Part shown: positions 38,587-51,676 of the stretch, piece by piece | Position numbering within the stretch: the stretch's first letter is position 1 | Layout of the letters: each line of letters begins with the position of its first letter | From: Cichorium intybus | Taxonomy: Eukaryota; Streptophyta; Magnoliopsida; Asterales; Asteraceae | Assembly (NCBI GenBank): GCA_023525715.1 | Contig: CM042010.1 | Span: 82,337,894-82,401,893 of the forward strand | Length of the DNA: 64,000 nt | Reading direction: 5' to 3' | Notes under the pieces: model-generated | Database searches by the model: none | What the model was told of the DNA's origin: nothing | Seen by the model: only the letters and a program-made list of their open reading frames with translations | Position numbers and translations under genes: made by a program

Positions 38587-41500
38587 CTAAAATAAAAAGG
38601 GATATTTTGTTCGCATCTCCTCTTCAGCTTCCCAAGTGACATCTGATCCTCTATGATGTCGCCATTGCACTTTCACCAATCCCACTTCTTTGTTTCGCAA
38701 TTTCTTAACTTTCTTTTCTAGAATTTGCTCTGGCATCTCTTGATATCTTAATTTCTCATCTAGTTGAACTTCAGCTAAGGGTACCCAAGTGGATTGGTCA
38801 TACAATGTTTTTCTAAGGCGTGACACATGAAAAACATTGTGGATACCCTGTAACTCCTCTGGAAGCTTTAGCTTATAAACAACCGCTCCAATTTTCTCCA
38901 AAACTTGAAAAGGTCCAATAAAGCGTGGGCTCAATTTACCTCTCTTGCCAAATCTAATTATTCCCTTCGATGGGGACACTTTCAACATTACCATATCCCC
39001 AATATTGAACTCTAATAACTTTCTTCTTCTATCTGCATATTGCTTTTGGCGGTTTTGAGCTACTCGCATATGCTCACGGATGCTTTGTATCTTCTCTTCA
39101 GTTTCAGCTACAATTTCCGGTCCCGCCAATGGTTTCTCTCCCATCTCTGTCCAGCAAGTTGGTGTTCGACACGGTACACCATATAAAGCTTCAAAAGGTG
39201 CCATCTGTATATTGGAGTGATAAGTGTTGTTATAGGCAAACTCTACCAAAGGCAGATGATCTTCCCAACTGCCTCCAAAATCAATGACGCAGGCTCGTAG
39301 CATATCTTCAAGTGTTTGTATCGTTCTTTCCGACTGTCCATCCGTCTGGGATGATACGCAGTACTCAATAAACCTTTTGTACCAAAATGCTTTTGGAAAC
39401 TCTGCCAGAAATGTGAATTGAACCGATTATCTCTATCAGAAATTATTGAAGTTGGCACTCCATGTCGTTTCACAATTTCTTTCGTATATATCTCAGCTAG
39501 CTTTGATACTTGATAATCTTCTCGGATTGGAATGAAATGAGCAGACTTTGTCAACCTATCAACAATCACCCAAATTGAATTATATCCTCGAGGAGTCCGA
39601 GGGAACTTGGTGATGAAATCCATAGTGATTTCATCCCATTTCTTCTTTGGTACAGGTAATGGTTGCACTGCTCCATATGGCTTTTGATGATTGGCTTTTA
39701 CTTGAAGACACGTCAAGCAGTTCTCCACAAAGCGTCCTACATCTCGCTTCATACCCGGCCACCAGTAGTACGGCTTTAAGGTATGATACATTCGTGTACT
39801 ACCAGGGTGAACCGAATGTCTTGTACAGTGAGCATCCTCTAGCAATAACTGTCTCGCCTCGCCATGTCTCGGAACCCAAACTCGCCCTTGGAAAGTTTTG
39901 ATTCCTTGTGTATTTTCCACAAGTTTCTCTACATAACCAATCATTCTTTCTTTCTTTAAGTCATTGGCTTCGACTTGGCATTTACGTATCAACTCTGGTA
40001 ATCGACTCACAATCCCCATTCGAGCTGATACAACTCGAATAGGCGGCTCTTTACGGCTTAGTGCATCCGCCACCACATTGGCTTTACCAGGATGGTAAAG
40101 TATTTCACAATCATAATCTTTTAATAGATCCATCCACCGTACTTGCCTCATGTTTAACTCTTTCTGATCAAACAGATATTTCAGGCTTTTATGATCTGTA
40201 TATATTTGAAATCGCACTCCATAAAGATAATGTCGCCATATCTTTAACGCAAAGATTACCACCGCCAACTCTAAATCATGTACTGGGTAAGCTTTTTCAT
40301 GTGGTTTCAGTTGTCAAGAGGCATACGCTATCACTCGTCCTTTTTGCATCAACACGCATCCAAGACCACTTAAGGAGGCATCGCTGTAAAGAACAAAATC
40401 CTCCCCTCCTTGCGGTAAAGCCAACACTGGAGCCTTGCATAAGCCATCTCGTAGTTGTTTAAAAGCTGATTGTTGTGCCTCAGTCCAACTAAATTTCTCC
40501 GTCTTCTTGGTCAATTTGGTTAAGGGCATAGCTATACGAGAAAAGTTTTCTACAAATCGTCGATAATAGCCTGCTAACCCCAAGAAACTACGAACCTCCA
40601 TTGGACTCTTTGGCGGCTCCCAACTCATTACGGCTTCGATCTTTGCTGGATCTACCTTTATACCGTCTTCATTTATCACATGGCCAAGAAATTGAATCTC
40701 CCGTAACCAGAACTCGCATTTTGAAAATTTTGCATATAATTTCTCGTTTCGAAGAAGATCTAGCATTTGTTGCAAATGAAATCTGTGCTCTTCTCGACTC
40801 TTTGAATAAATCAGGATGTCGTCAATAAACACAATTACGAATTTATCAAGAAAGGGACGACAAACCCGATTCATCAAATCCATAAAAACAGCATGAGCAT
40901 TAGTCAAACCGAATGGCATGACTAAGAACTCGTTATGGCCATACCTCGTACGAAAAGCTGTCTTCGGAATATCAGCTTCTTGTACTCTCAATTGATGATA
41001 GCCGGATCTCAAATCAATCTTTGAAAAATACGTGGCCCCATGCAGTTGATCAAATAAATCATCGATCCTCGGCAACGGGTAACGATTCTTTATAGTGACC
41101 TTGTTGAGCTCCCGATAATCTATACACATTCTCATAGATCCATCTTTCTTTTTCACAAAGAGTATAGGTGCACCCCACGGAGACGAACTCGGACGTATAA
41201 ATCCAAGTTCCAATAACTCTTGCAGCTGTCTCTTTAATTCTTCCATCTCAGATGGTGCTAATCGATAAGGTGGTCGAGCTACCGGCTTCGCCCCCGGTAT
41301 GACATCGATCACAAATTCAACTTGTCTACTTGGTGGTACGCCTGGAAGACTTTCGGGAAATACATCGGGATAATCACAAACCACTTCTACTTCTTCTATT
41401 TTCGAATGTTTTGACTCAGCACTAATCACATGTGCCATAATCAATTCACCCCCTCTTTCTATATATCTTCTAGCCGTGGCAAGTGACACTATCGGTACTT

Positions 41501-41954
41501 CTCGGGAACGTCGTTCACCTCGTATCAAAATTCGGGAACCACTCGGAGTCTTTATGGAAAGTGTTTTCTCATGACAATCCATTTGACCTCTATTATCATC
41601 CATCCAATCCATCTCGACTATTACATCAAACTCATGATTAGTGATCGGCTTCAGATCTATAGGGTACGCAATCCCATAGATTTAAAACCGACACTGTTTA
41701 TAATGACTCTTTACAAAAACACATCTCCCATCTGCTACATCTACTATTATTTTCTCATATAATTCAACTAATGGATTATCTAGTTTAGAAGCAAAAGACT
41801 CTGATATAAAAGACACAGATGCACCCGAATCAAAAAGTACTCGTGCTTGAAAAGAGTTCAAGCTAAAGATACCTGTGATAACATCGGTCCGATCTCTAAC
41901 CTCGTCAACAGTCAATTGAAAAGCTCGCGTTTTCACATGACCACCACCCCTATC
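38587..41954 (-). pseudogene. Gypsy pol: protease, RT, RNase H, integrase, chromodomain
   Basis: Protease shows VLFDSGASVSFIS (about 41855-41815). RT has KKKDGSMRMCIDYRELN, MPFGLTNA and the catalytic FIDD at 40830-40819. RNase H has LYSDASLSGLGC and YTDHKSLKYL. Integrase has the HHCC finger (H...CLTCLQVK) and D,D,E core (TMDFI, SDRDNRF); the E lies in the segment after a frameshift. A C-terminal chromodomain (about 38740-38590, VKVQWRHHRGSDVTWEAEEEM) targets such elements to heterochromatin marks (family knowledge). Breaks: TAA at 41682, TGA at 40314 replacing a conserved Arg in YAS-R-QLKP, and a 1-base deletion in a G run near 39350. Confidence 0.9.
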
Positions 41955-43169
41955 TGTTCGATCATCTCGATCTCGACCTCCTCCTTGGCCAATCTTTTGA
42001 AAATTTCTTTGTGGCTCAGATTTCATCTTTGGGCAATTTGGACGAATATGCCCGCTCTCCCCACAATTGAAACAAACAGGGCGACTCTCGGTACACTGGC
42101 GAGCCATATGTCCCGTCTTTCCACACTGGAAACAAACTGATGGAGGGTTTCGGGAATCACATTCCCCCGTGTGTTTTTGCCTACATTTCTTACACCATCT
42201 CTCCTCATTTTTCTTAGGTTCACCACGGAATTGAGAACCCGTGGTAATAGACTTCTGAGTAATATCTCCAGCTTTACCTTCCTACTTTCTCTTGAATCCT
42301 CCAACTTCTCTTTCAGTTCTTCTCTCTTCTTCTTGTCTTTGCAACTCCCTTTCTCTTGATCTTGCTGCCTCTGCATCTTGTTGAAAGGTAGTATATCTAG
42401 AACTCGGTAAAAACTCTCGAATCTGGGTTTTTAAACCCCATAAATAACGATCCATCTTACGCTCCTCCGTATCTACTTGATGTTGTGCAAATCTCGCCTT
42501 CTCATTGAAATCTAGTGTGTATTGCTGCACCGTTCTCGACCCTTGCTGTAATTTCAAAAATTCTTCTTCTATTCCTTTCATAGCATTATTGGAACAATAG
42601 TACTCGGTGAACTTCAATTTGAACTGTTCCCAATTCAAGGTATATGCTAAGCTTTCTCCTATCTCCATGCACATATTCTCCCACCAAAATTGTGCATCCT
42701 CCTTTAATAAATTCGTTGCAAACTCAACTTTATCCGCCTCATCACATTTACTTGTGTGGAACATCTTTTCAACGTGTGTCAACCAATTCTTGGCTGCTAT
42801 GGGATCATCTCTCCTATAGAAATCGTATGGCTTGCACTTCTGGAAAACATCATAAGTACACCTTCTTGTCTTCTCAGGTATTCTAGCTCTACCCGCCTCA
42901 ATAAAGACCTCTTCACGACCCTCTCTCTGTTCAGGTTGAACTGGGATTGATCCCGAAGTACCTCCAGTTGTAACCTCCGCTTGAGGCTTCAAATAAGTGG
43001 GTAATAATTCTTTAAGTTCTTTGGCTACCTCAGCAGCAATCATAGCTTGCATATTACTCTGTGTCTCGGGAGGTCACTCTCCCTCGGGTTGATGCTCTTT
43101 ACCCGTATCTCGTGATCCCGATTTATCTCTTGATGGATCACTTCGCTCTTTTTCTTTTCCAGCACTCAT
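41955..43169 (-). pseudogene. Gypsy gag with CCHC knuckles
   Basis: Start ATG at 43169 follows the primer-binding site by about 220 bp. After a TGA near 43073 the frame stays open from 43052 to 42282 and contains the retrotransposon gag core (AAKNWLTHVEKMF, FWWENM, FTEYYC, LQQGSRTVQQYTLDFNEKARF). After TAG at 42282 the same frame continues through two CCHC knuckles (CFQCGKTGHMARQC and CFNCGESGHIRPNC) into protease. Gag forms the virus-like particle and binds RNA. Only two stops interrupt it. Confidence 0.88.
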
Positions 43170-43390
43170 TTTAACTGAAAAAGAAAATCAACTCGTTTAG
43201 TAATCACCACCATAATACTCAATATGGTGTGTAATCAACTCAATTGTATATCACTATAATACTCAATATAGTGTATAATCAACTCAATTGTAATACACCG
43301 CGGAGGATAGCTACTCGGAACTCTTTGGGACTTCTCAATCTCATTGGTTTAAGTCTAAACCCATCTCAAGGTTTAATTCCCTTAAACCAC

Positions 43391-43403
43391 GGCTCTGATA
43401 CCA
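43391..43403 (-). other. Primer-binding site of gypsy element
   Basis: TGGTATCAGAGCC on the minus strand, three bases from the right LTR; initiator Met tRNA type. Confidence 0.85.
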
Positions 43404-43406
43404 ACT

Positions 43407-44969
43407 TGTAACACCCGGTTTCTCAATTTATAGGATACACCAATTTCATTAATCAAGTATAATACTATTAGTGGTGTAACCTCAAAAAGAGCAACAAGTT
43501 TACAAAGTTATATCAAAAGCATAGTTTAAGTATTTACTTATGTACAAACAAGTCTCATACTAGTTTACTCAAAACCGGATTTTTACAAAAGACATAGGCC
43601 AACACAAGAAAATAAGTAAGTCCAAGTCCAAAGTCCATATCCCATCCAGCTAACCCTCCATGATGCGTTTCCCACGATCTGTACTTCCAGAACCTAACAC
43701 AATTAACATTAACAAACAATATATGAGCTTTGAAAGCTCTGTGAGTAATTAAAGTTTAACTGGACAGTAATTGTCCAACATTTCTTTCACAACTTTCTCA
43801 ATAAACCATCTTGATCCTTAATATATTCTCATAATGAGGTTCATTATTCCAAACACTCATAATTGGTATTCTCAACCAATTTCAAAACAACTCAAATCAT
43901 ACTGCTCCTATAATAAACATCAATACCAACACATAATTCATCTATTAATAACTACTCACCTGCTGTGGAATCGATATGTGGAACTCCTGCACCTCGTGTA
44001 TGTTCTTGCCTAGCTTTAGCTGTAGCATAACAACTCACTCTTATTACTCAAGTTAAGAATAATTTCAATCACACCCAATAGTTATCAAAATCAAGGAGTT
44101 TGTATCATTGAAGCAAGTTACCATCAAAAGATAACAATAATATCACAGTTGTAACCTTCAATTTCATCACTTAAATACATGTAACCCTAGGAATACAATA
44201 TAAACACTTCACTAGCTCGATTTTTATAGTTAGAACTCTTTTATACTAACTATTCCACATAATTTAGCTCTAACTTTAACAAATTCCAGGTGGCTCATCA
44301 AGACCACAAGGAATTACCTCAAATCAAATAACTCAACCATCAAAACAAGGTCAAAATCGAAGAGAATTACCTTTCAAGCTCAAAGTATCAATCCCTAGCT
44401 TCAATTCGAGAAAGATAGGCTCTATAATCAACTTAGGAGGCTTAGAAATGGTTTTCTAGGGTTTTGAGAGGTTTTAGACGAAAAGGGTTTTAACCCCAAA
44501 TGAATCAAAATCGTATTTTTAAAACAGATCTGTGCGATTACACGGCCCGTGTAAAAATTACACGGCCCGTGTAACTTACGGCATGAAATTGAAATTTGAT
44601 CTGCAGAACTACACGACCCGTGTAGATATTACACGACCCGTGCTGCACAAATTACACGACCCGTGTCAATGTTACACGACCCGTGTAACTCACGGTATGC
44701 AATTGAGTTTTAGTCTATAATTTTTACACGACCCGTGTCAATACTACACGACCCGTGTAACTCACTGTGTGCTCAAAACATTCACGAGGGATTCCTACAC
44801 GACGCGTGTAACTTTAACACGACCCGTGTAACTCCTTTTTAGCATTTTTCAACTTCAAACTTCTACCAAATGGGATTTTTAACTACCAAACTCATGCAAT
44901 AATCTAACTAATCTTTAATTGCACCAAGATTAACTCAAAATCTCTAAATTTTAATAACACGGTATTACA
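43407..44969 (-). repeat. Right (5') LTR of gypsy element
   Basis: 1563 bp, 20 bp longer than the left LTR because of one extra palindromic unit near 44538-44575. About a dozen substitutions were seen by eye. Followed by TSD AAAAC. Confidence 0.93.
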
Positions 44970-44974
44970 AAAAC

Positions 44975-45764
44975 CATCAAGGATCCATTTACATGGGTAA
45001 GAATTATATTTAAACATACATAGGATGTTTTAAAGAAATAACCTTTGAAGCCTTTGAACCCTCTTGGTATTAGGGTGTTGAAGTAGATGGCAAAAATCAA
45101 GAAGCTTGATCTCTCTACAAGTGTCCACCACCAAGGTAAAGGCACTTTGAATGCTAGTTCCTTATTGTAAAATGAACTTCTTAAGCCTTTAAGTACTTAA
45201 CAAATTAAGCACTAAAGGAGAAGTGCGTCTACACTCTCAAACTTGGAACAAACTTCACAAAAGGAAGAGAGTAGATGGAGAGAAAGAGTTCCCACGTTTT
45301 TTAGACTATATGAGAGAAAAACTTAATGCAAACTTTGCATCTCACTCTCTTTTATACTAAAAAGTGAGTACCATGACCCATACTATCATTAAATGCAAAA
45401 AATATGATCTTACACAAGGTATGGGTGTGTAATTATGGTGAAAAAGGACAAGAGTGTCCACCACTCTTCCTTTAGAAACTAACTAAGTCTAGTTACATCT
45501 TAATACCCAAAGTGTCCAAAACTTTGTACATGACTTAATATATTATACCATATGATATAATTATTAGTTTAACTCGTTATAATTATTATTTTCACAAAAC
45601 AATAATTATTCTCTAATTAAATACAAGAGTTGAATTTATTTATTAATTATCAAATACTTAATAAATATTCAATAAGTACCAACTTGATAACGGTGTGACC
45701 CTATAGGATCATATGTAATTAGCAATATCATTTCATAATGATTCTTGAGCATATAGATCCAACA
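44975..45764 (-). repeat. Copia B 3' LTR, proximal piece
   Basis: On the minus strand this starts TGTTGGATCTATATGC at 45764, directly after a purine tract, and contains a TATA box at 45356-45349. It is interrupted at 44974 by the gypsy element. Combined length with 36906-37003 is about 0.89 kb. Confidence 0.7.
45349..45356 (-). promoter_or_regulatory. Copia B LTR TATA box
   Basis: TATAAAAG on the minus strand about 410 bp from the LTR start, a typical U3/R position. Confidence 0.55.
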
Positions 45765-46574
45765 ACCTCCCACTTGCACAAGATTCATTATGGATTGACA
45801 CAAACAGTAGTTGACGTCTAGCAACGGATTACTGTCCCTAATTACAAATGAAGAGGTGCCATTTATCAACATCCAATTCCAAGAGCTTAAAGTTTCAATT
45901 GATGTATAAGGTAAGTCTATCAATATTCTCTTTGTTTCAGACATCATGTTGGACATGAGACATGGAACATGATCACTCTCATTTGTTGTCCAACTTTAAG
46001 TAAGGCGCCTTAGATGTCTAACTCTCAACACATGAGAGGAACAAATCCCATCTTGACTACATACGTACTCATGTATAGTTCATACTATACCCAACAATGG
46101 CCTTTATAACTGCACGGTTACGAACAACGTTTAACCATGTTAAAGCATAGTAATTCCTATACACGAATCCCCAATATGTATCTCAGGTCGAAAGATAAAA
46201 AGATATTTACCATTGTTCAAGATTCACTTATGATTAACGATCCATGAAGTGATTCTTGAAGCGGGTCATGTCAAATAGTTGTTCTCCAAGAAGTACATAT
46301 GAACTTAGATGCAACACTTTGCCATTTCATCTCATGAAATCATCCAATCCGATTCATATTGGTCTTAATTCATAGTTGCTCCTACAACCATGAGCGACTA
46401 TGGACGATTTAGAATAACCAGTTTATTCATGGAGAAAACATGCTAACATAGAACACAATAACATTAATACAAAAGAGATATCGCATATATCAAAAGAGAT
46501 TACATGTCATTGCTATATAGTTCAAAATATCCTGATATTAATAAAGTACAAATTTAGATCCAATCACTAGATAG
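45765..46574 (-). other. Copia B purine tract and 3' untranslated region
   Basis: GCAAGTGGGAGGTT on the minus strand beside the LTR is the polypurine tract. The remaining approximately 800 bp are non-coding, like the 3' regions of the other copia copies. Confidence 0.7.
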
Positions 46575-49500
46575 TCAAAGCCCAATCCCTTTTGCATGGA
46601 TTTCAAACTTGTTTTGAGAAAGGGGCTTCGTGAATGGATCCGCTAGATTATCCTCTATATGAATCTTTTCAATTTGTATATTTCCCAATTCCAATTCTTG
46701 ACGAATGAAATTGTATCTCCGTTGAATGTGTTTAGTCCTTTTGGTAACCATTGGGTCTCTTGCGATGGCAATGGCACCAGTGTTGTCACAAAACATCTCA
46801 ATGGCACTATTGATGGTTGGGACAACCTCTAGATCACCGATGAACTTTTTCATCCAATCAACTTCTTGAGTTGCCTCCGATGCAGCAATATACTCAGATT
46901 CTATTGTAGAAAGTGCGACCACTTCTTGTTTTGAACTTTTCCATGCAATGACCCCTCCATTTAGGGTGACGTATCCCGACTGTGTCCGAGAATCATCTCC
47001 ATCAGTGTTGAAGCTAGCATCGGTGTAACACCTTACAACGAGCTCTTCATTAACTCCTCCATAAACTAAGAACATGTCCTTAGTCCTTCTCAAGTACTTA
47101 AGGATGTTCTTTACAGCCATCAAAATGCTTTTCGCCAGGATTAGCTTGATATCGACTAGTCATACTCAGTGCATAAGCTACATCCGGCCTTGTACATGTC
47201 ATGGCATACATAATCGAGCTTACTGCTGAAGCATACGGTATGCGACTCATTCTTTTGATCTCATCATCTAAACTAGGACAGTCTGTCTTAGAGAGAATGG
47301 TGTCAGGTAGCATAGGTACAATTCCTCGTTTTGATTTCTCCATTGAGAAGCGTTTTACGACTTTATCAATGTACGAACTTTGACAATGAGTCTTTGGGAT
47401 CTATCTCTATAGATCCTAATACCGAGTATGTATGCCACATCCCATAGATCCTTCATTTGAAAAGACTTGCTTAGATAAGCCTTAGTCTCTTTCAGTGTTG
47501 GGATATCTTTCCCGATCAACAATATGTCATCTACATATAGTATTAGAAAAATAATTTTGCTCCTACTTGCTTTGATGTATACACATGGTTCATCAGGACT
47601 TTCAGAGAAACCAAACTTTTTGATGTTCTCATCAAAGCGATGATACCAAGTCCTAGATGCTTGTTTTAATCCATAAATGAACTTCTTCAGTTTGCACACA
47701 TTTTTTTGGTTATCTGGATCAAAAAAACCTTCAGGTTGTTCCATATAGACATCTTCCTCAAGATATCCATTAAGGAAAGTGGTTTTGACATCCATTTGCC
47801 ATATCTCATAGTCGTAATATGCGGCTATGGCCATGATAACTCTAATGGATTTAATCTTGGCAACTGGCGAGAAGGTATCTTCATAGTCAATTCCATGAAC
47901 TTGAGTATACCCTTTCGCAACAAGGCGTGCCTTGAATGTTTGTACATTCCTGTCCATGTCGATCTTCTTCTTGAAGATCCACTTGCTTCCAACAGTCCTA
48001 CTGTCAGGAGGCAAATCAACCAAGTCCCATACTTGATTATTACTCATGGACTGAATTTCAACTCTCATGGCCTCAAGCCATTTATCAGATTTTGGATCTG
48101 TAGTAGCTGCCTTGAAATTAGTGGGCTCACATTGATCCACTAAGAAGACTTCCTCTTCAAGAATGACAAATCCATATCTATCAGGTTCCTGCCAAGATCT
48201 ACTTGAGCGTCGTACAGTTGGTGTGTCGTTTGGCATCTGAATAACAGTCTTGGGCTCCATAGTATCAGGTGGAGTGTTATTCTCAACTATAGGTTTGGTT
48301 CTTGAATCTCTTCGAGATCAATTGGGCTCCCACTTGCTTTATTCATAATAAAGTCCTTTTCAAGAAACACAGGTTTTCGAGCTATAAAAACTCGGTTTTC
48401 TTCTTTCTTAAAAAGTAATAACCCATGGTTTCTTTTACGTATCCCACAAAGATACACTTTTGAGATCTGGGTTCAAGCTTGTTAGAAGTCTCTACTTTAA
48501 CATGAGCTTCACAACCTCAAATCCTTAAGTAAGACATTGGTGGAACCTTTCCATGGCATAACTCGTATGGTGTCTTACTAACCTTTTTAGATGGGACCAT
48601 GTTCACAATACGGGCAGCGGTTTTGAGGGCATATCCCCAAAACAAATGAGGAAGGGAAGTATGACTCATCGTAGATCGTATCATATCAAGTAAGGTACGA
48701 TTTTTCCTTTCGGAAACACCATTATGCTGTGGCATTCCAGGTGGAGTGAGTTGTGACACTATGCCACAATTCTTGTGATGTTCATCAAACTCATAGCTTT
48801 GATATTCGCCACTATGATCTGATCGTATGGTTTTAATCGTTTTACCTAACTGGTTTTGTACTTCATTTTGGAATACTTTGAAGATTTCAAAAGCTTCATA
48901 TTTGTGTTTCATGAGATACACATATCCAAATCTAGTAAAGTCATCAGTAAATGTAATGAAGTATCTTTCACTGTTTCTGGTCATTGTCCTAAAAGGTCCA
49001 CATGCATCAGTATGTATGAGTCCCAATAGATCAGAAGCCCTTTCACCAAGACCGGTAAAAGGAGCTTTGGTCATCTTGCCACATAGACAAGATTCGCATA
49101 CATCAAAAGACTCTGAGCCTGTTGATTCTAAGATTCCATCCTTTTGAAGCTTAGCGATGCGAGTTTTGTTTATGTGACCAAGTCGAAAATGCCACAAATA
49201 AGTTTTATTAAAGTCCGACTTTGTTTTCTTATTTGTTAAGTTGTAAATTGAATTATCTTTATTGTATGAACCGTTTAGATCAATCTCATATATTCCATTA
49301 TTAGGACAAGCCACAAAATAGAATATATTATCTTTAAACACAGAAATGTTTCAAGAATGAAAGTCAAATTCATAACGAAAACCTTGTTTATACAAACGGA
49401 AAGTAGAGATAATATTCCTAGTTATACTAGGTACATAACAACAATTGTTCAATAAAAGATAAAGCCCATTTGGAAGTCGGAGATGATATTGGCCTATGGC

Positions 49501-49639
49501 CTTGACAGCTACTCGAGTGCCATTTCCTACATGCAATTCCAAATCGCCATCTCTTCCTTAGTCCCTGCAAATCATTGCAGATGTTAGTACCACTTCCGAT
49601 ATCGAATACCCAAGAATTAGTACGAAATGCATATAATTC
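46575..49639 (-). pseudogene. Copia B pol: protease, integrase, RT, RNase H
   Basis: Protease begins WVFDIGSGTNICN (usual DTGS altered to DIGS). Integrase has the HHCC finger (WHFRLGH...CESCLCGK), HTDACGP, RSDHSGEY and the catalytic E in NGVSERKNRTL. RT (48260-47355) has WQMDVKTTFLNG and intact YVDD at 47537-47526. RNase H has YTDASF, TIESEYIAASEA and MFCDNTGA. Breaks include a frameshift near 49550, TGA at 49351, TGA replacing the Trp of LRIWGCEAH at 48517, stops at 48260-48420, a short deletion near 47390 and a frameshift near 47120. Confidence 0.85.
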
Positions 49640-50536
49640 AATTACATATATACCTGAGGTGCCAATCTTATCGGCCTTGTTTTTCTTAACTTCCTCTATA
49701 AATTTGGGACAGTTGCATTTCCAATGCCCCTTTTCGTTGTAGTGAAAGCAATCAGCGTCAGCTGCACGCTTAGGCTTTTGAGAAGGGTTGGTGGAACGAG
49801 GCTTCCATTTACCCTTTTCTTTGTCCTTCTTAAGGACCTTGCCTTTTCCCTTCCCGGTAACATTACCGGTTTTCTTCTTAGAGATTTGACCCTCGCGGAT
49901 CATCAACACTTGATTCCCGGCTTTCTTGATGTTGCCTTCAGCATTTTTGAGCATTGAATGAAGCTCATTAATGCTCCTTTCCTAGTCATTCATATTAAAG
50001 TTCAACACGAATTGATTGAATGATTTTGGCAAAGAGGCAAGGATCACATCCGTTGCTAACTCATCACCAAATGGGAAACCAAGGCGGGCAAGCTGCTCAG
50101 TGTAAGCTTTCATCTTGAGTACATGAGCACTTACAGAAGACCCCTCGGCCATTTTGCAACCTATGAAAGCATTCAAGGTCTCAAACCTTTCTTGCTTAGC
50201 CTGAACCTGAAACATAATTTTCAGTTGCTTGATCATATCAAGCGCTTCATGAAACTCAAAAGTTTTCTGAAGTTCAGGAGACATAGTGGCAAGCATAATG
50301 CAAGCCACCTCGAGCGAATCATTGACATGTTTCGTTCGAGCGCCCTTTAGTTGCTTAGAGGCATTTGCGGGGAGTTCTTCTGGGATAGGTTCATCAAGGA
50401 CATAGTCCTTTTTCTCAAGCTTGAGGACAATCCTCAGCTGTCGGAACCAATCAAGAAAGATGGGTCCGGTCAATTTTTCTTTATCGAGGATGGATCGAAT
50501 AGTGAGAGAGGAGGAGGTAACAGACGTGGTTATCAT
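49640..50536 (-). pseudogene. Copia B gag
   Basis: 184 residues from 50536 match the copia gag core (LDWFRQLRIVLK, QAKQERFETLNAF, MAEGSSVSAHVLKMKAY, LPKSFNQFVLNFNMN). A TAG at 49982 is followed in the same frame by a Lys-rich segment and a damaged CCHC knuckle (CFHYNEKGHWKCNC, second Cys changed to Tyr). Gag packages element RNA; this copy could not. Confidence 0.82.
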
Positions 50537-51676
50537 CTACAAAATAATAAGATTCATTTTAATATCTTCGATATATTTCTTTTAATATTAATTACCCTTT
50601 GAATTAAGATTGAAAAGCTAAGATCCACATCCCACATAATCATTTGAGGCGGTGACCCACAACATAAGTGATTATGTTGATTGGTAGGTTACGATAACCA
50701 ATTACATCTCATATGTAACTCTTAGAATTTTATGGGATCCAAAAAACATCTTATGTTAAATGACATGTTAATCACATCTATGCCTCAAGTCTCTCATGCT
50801 TGGGTGACCTTTATCACATAAGATTCTTGATCAAATCATCCAACTTAAAAATCTTGTAAATTATACTTTACCAACGGTTGGGTGACCTTTATCCCATTAG
50901 CAAAAATAAAACACCTTGGCCATCATAGGACAATGCAAATAGACAAGGTGACCCAAGAATCTACAAGCATTTCACAATGATGCACAAGTGATTTTATAAG
51001 TGGATTGCATAGATTTGAAGTTTTTTCAGAATAAGGGCTTTATAAACGTTTTATTATTCTAGCATTTTAAAACGTTTTGTATCATGAATATTTCATGCAT
51101 AAAATATTCCATGGTACATTATTTGAGGTTCCAAAAATCAATATCTTATATTCGATTTTAGTTTGTTAAAATTAATATCCAATATTAGGTTTGCCGTTAG
51201 TTTGCCGTTATAACGATAGGAACCGATTTTTAACTTTTTAATAAAACTTCCTTTTATTATAAAGTTACGGAGTCTAGATTTAGTTTAAAACATTTTAAAC
51301 CTTTTTAAATTTTCAAAAGTTTGGCTATTTGAAGAGTTTCAAAAATTAAAACTCCTTTTAATAAAAACTCAATTTTATACGTCTTATGTAGAAACTTTAT
51401 TATTTAAAATTCTAAACTCCAACTTGATGTTATTCTTGTTAAAATATCTTTTTGCATGGAAAACATGTTTTCAATCATACAACATTATATAACAAAAAAA
51501 AAATCACAAGCATGCATCAAAAAGTGTATAAACAAAGCCATTTTGTAACTACAATTATTGTGAGGCATCACAACAATTATTATGTCATTTCCTAAAGGAC
51601 TTAATAAGGACACTTCAAGAGTCTTCAAAACCACCATGCCTTGAAAAGGTCTTCCTAGCTCCATCATGTTACATTT
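50537..51676 (-). other. Copia B 5' leader
   Basis: AT-rich non-coding sequence upstream of gag on the minus strand. No primer-binding site or LTR was found before the next element starts at 51677. Short frames here look like chance. Confidence 0.5.

Larger units (their letters stand above)
37004..44969 (-). mobile_element. Full-length Ty3/gypsy chromovirus on minus strand
   Basis: LTRs 37004-38546 and 43407-44969 with perfect TSD AAAAC (36999-37003, 44970-44974). The primer-binding site (43403-43391) lies beside the right LTR and the purine tract (about 38562-38554) beside the left one, so the element reads right to left. Gag-pol is one long frame in order gag, protease, RT, RNase H, integrase, chromodomain, as in Tekay-type chromoviruses. 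It is disabled by four in-frame stops and one frameshift. The LTR pair looks about 99% identical apart from a 20-bp unit difference, so insertion is fairly recent. Confidence 0.93.
36906..51676 (-). mobile_element. Ty1/copia element B on minus strand, split by gypsy
   Basis: The minus-strand order is gag (50536), protease, integrase, RT, RNase H (to 46575), 3' untranslated region, purine tract (about 45765-45775), then the 3' LTR from 45764 leftward. The gypsy element 37004-44969 lies inside that LTR, and its last part is inferred at 36906-37003. Upstream of gag, about 1.1 kb of leader runs to 51676, where another copia element begins. No 5' LTR or primer-binding site was found, so they probably lie beyond the window. 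Coding parts have many stops and frameshifts. Confidence 0.75.
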
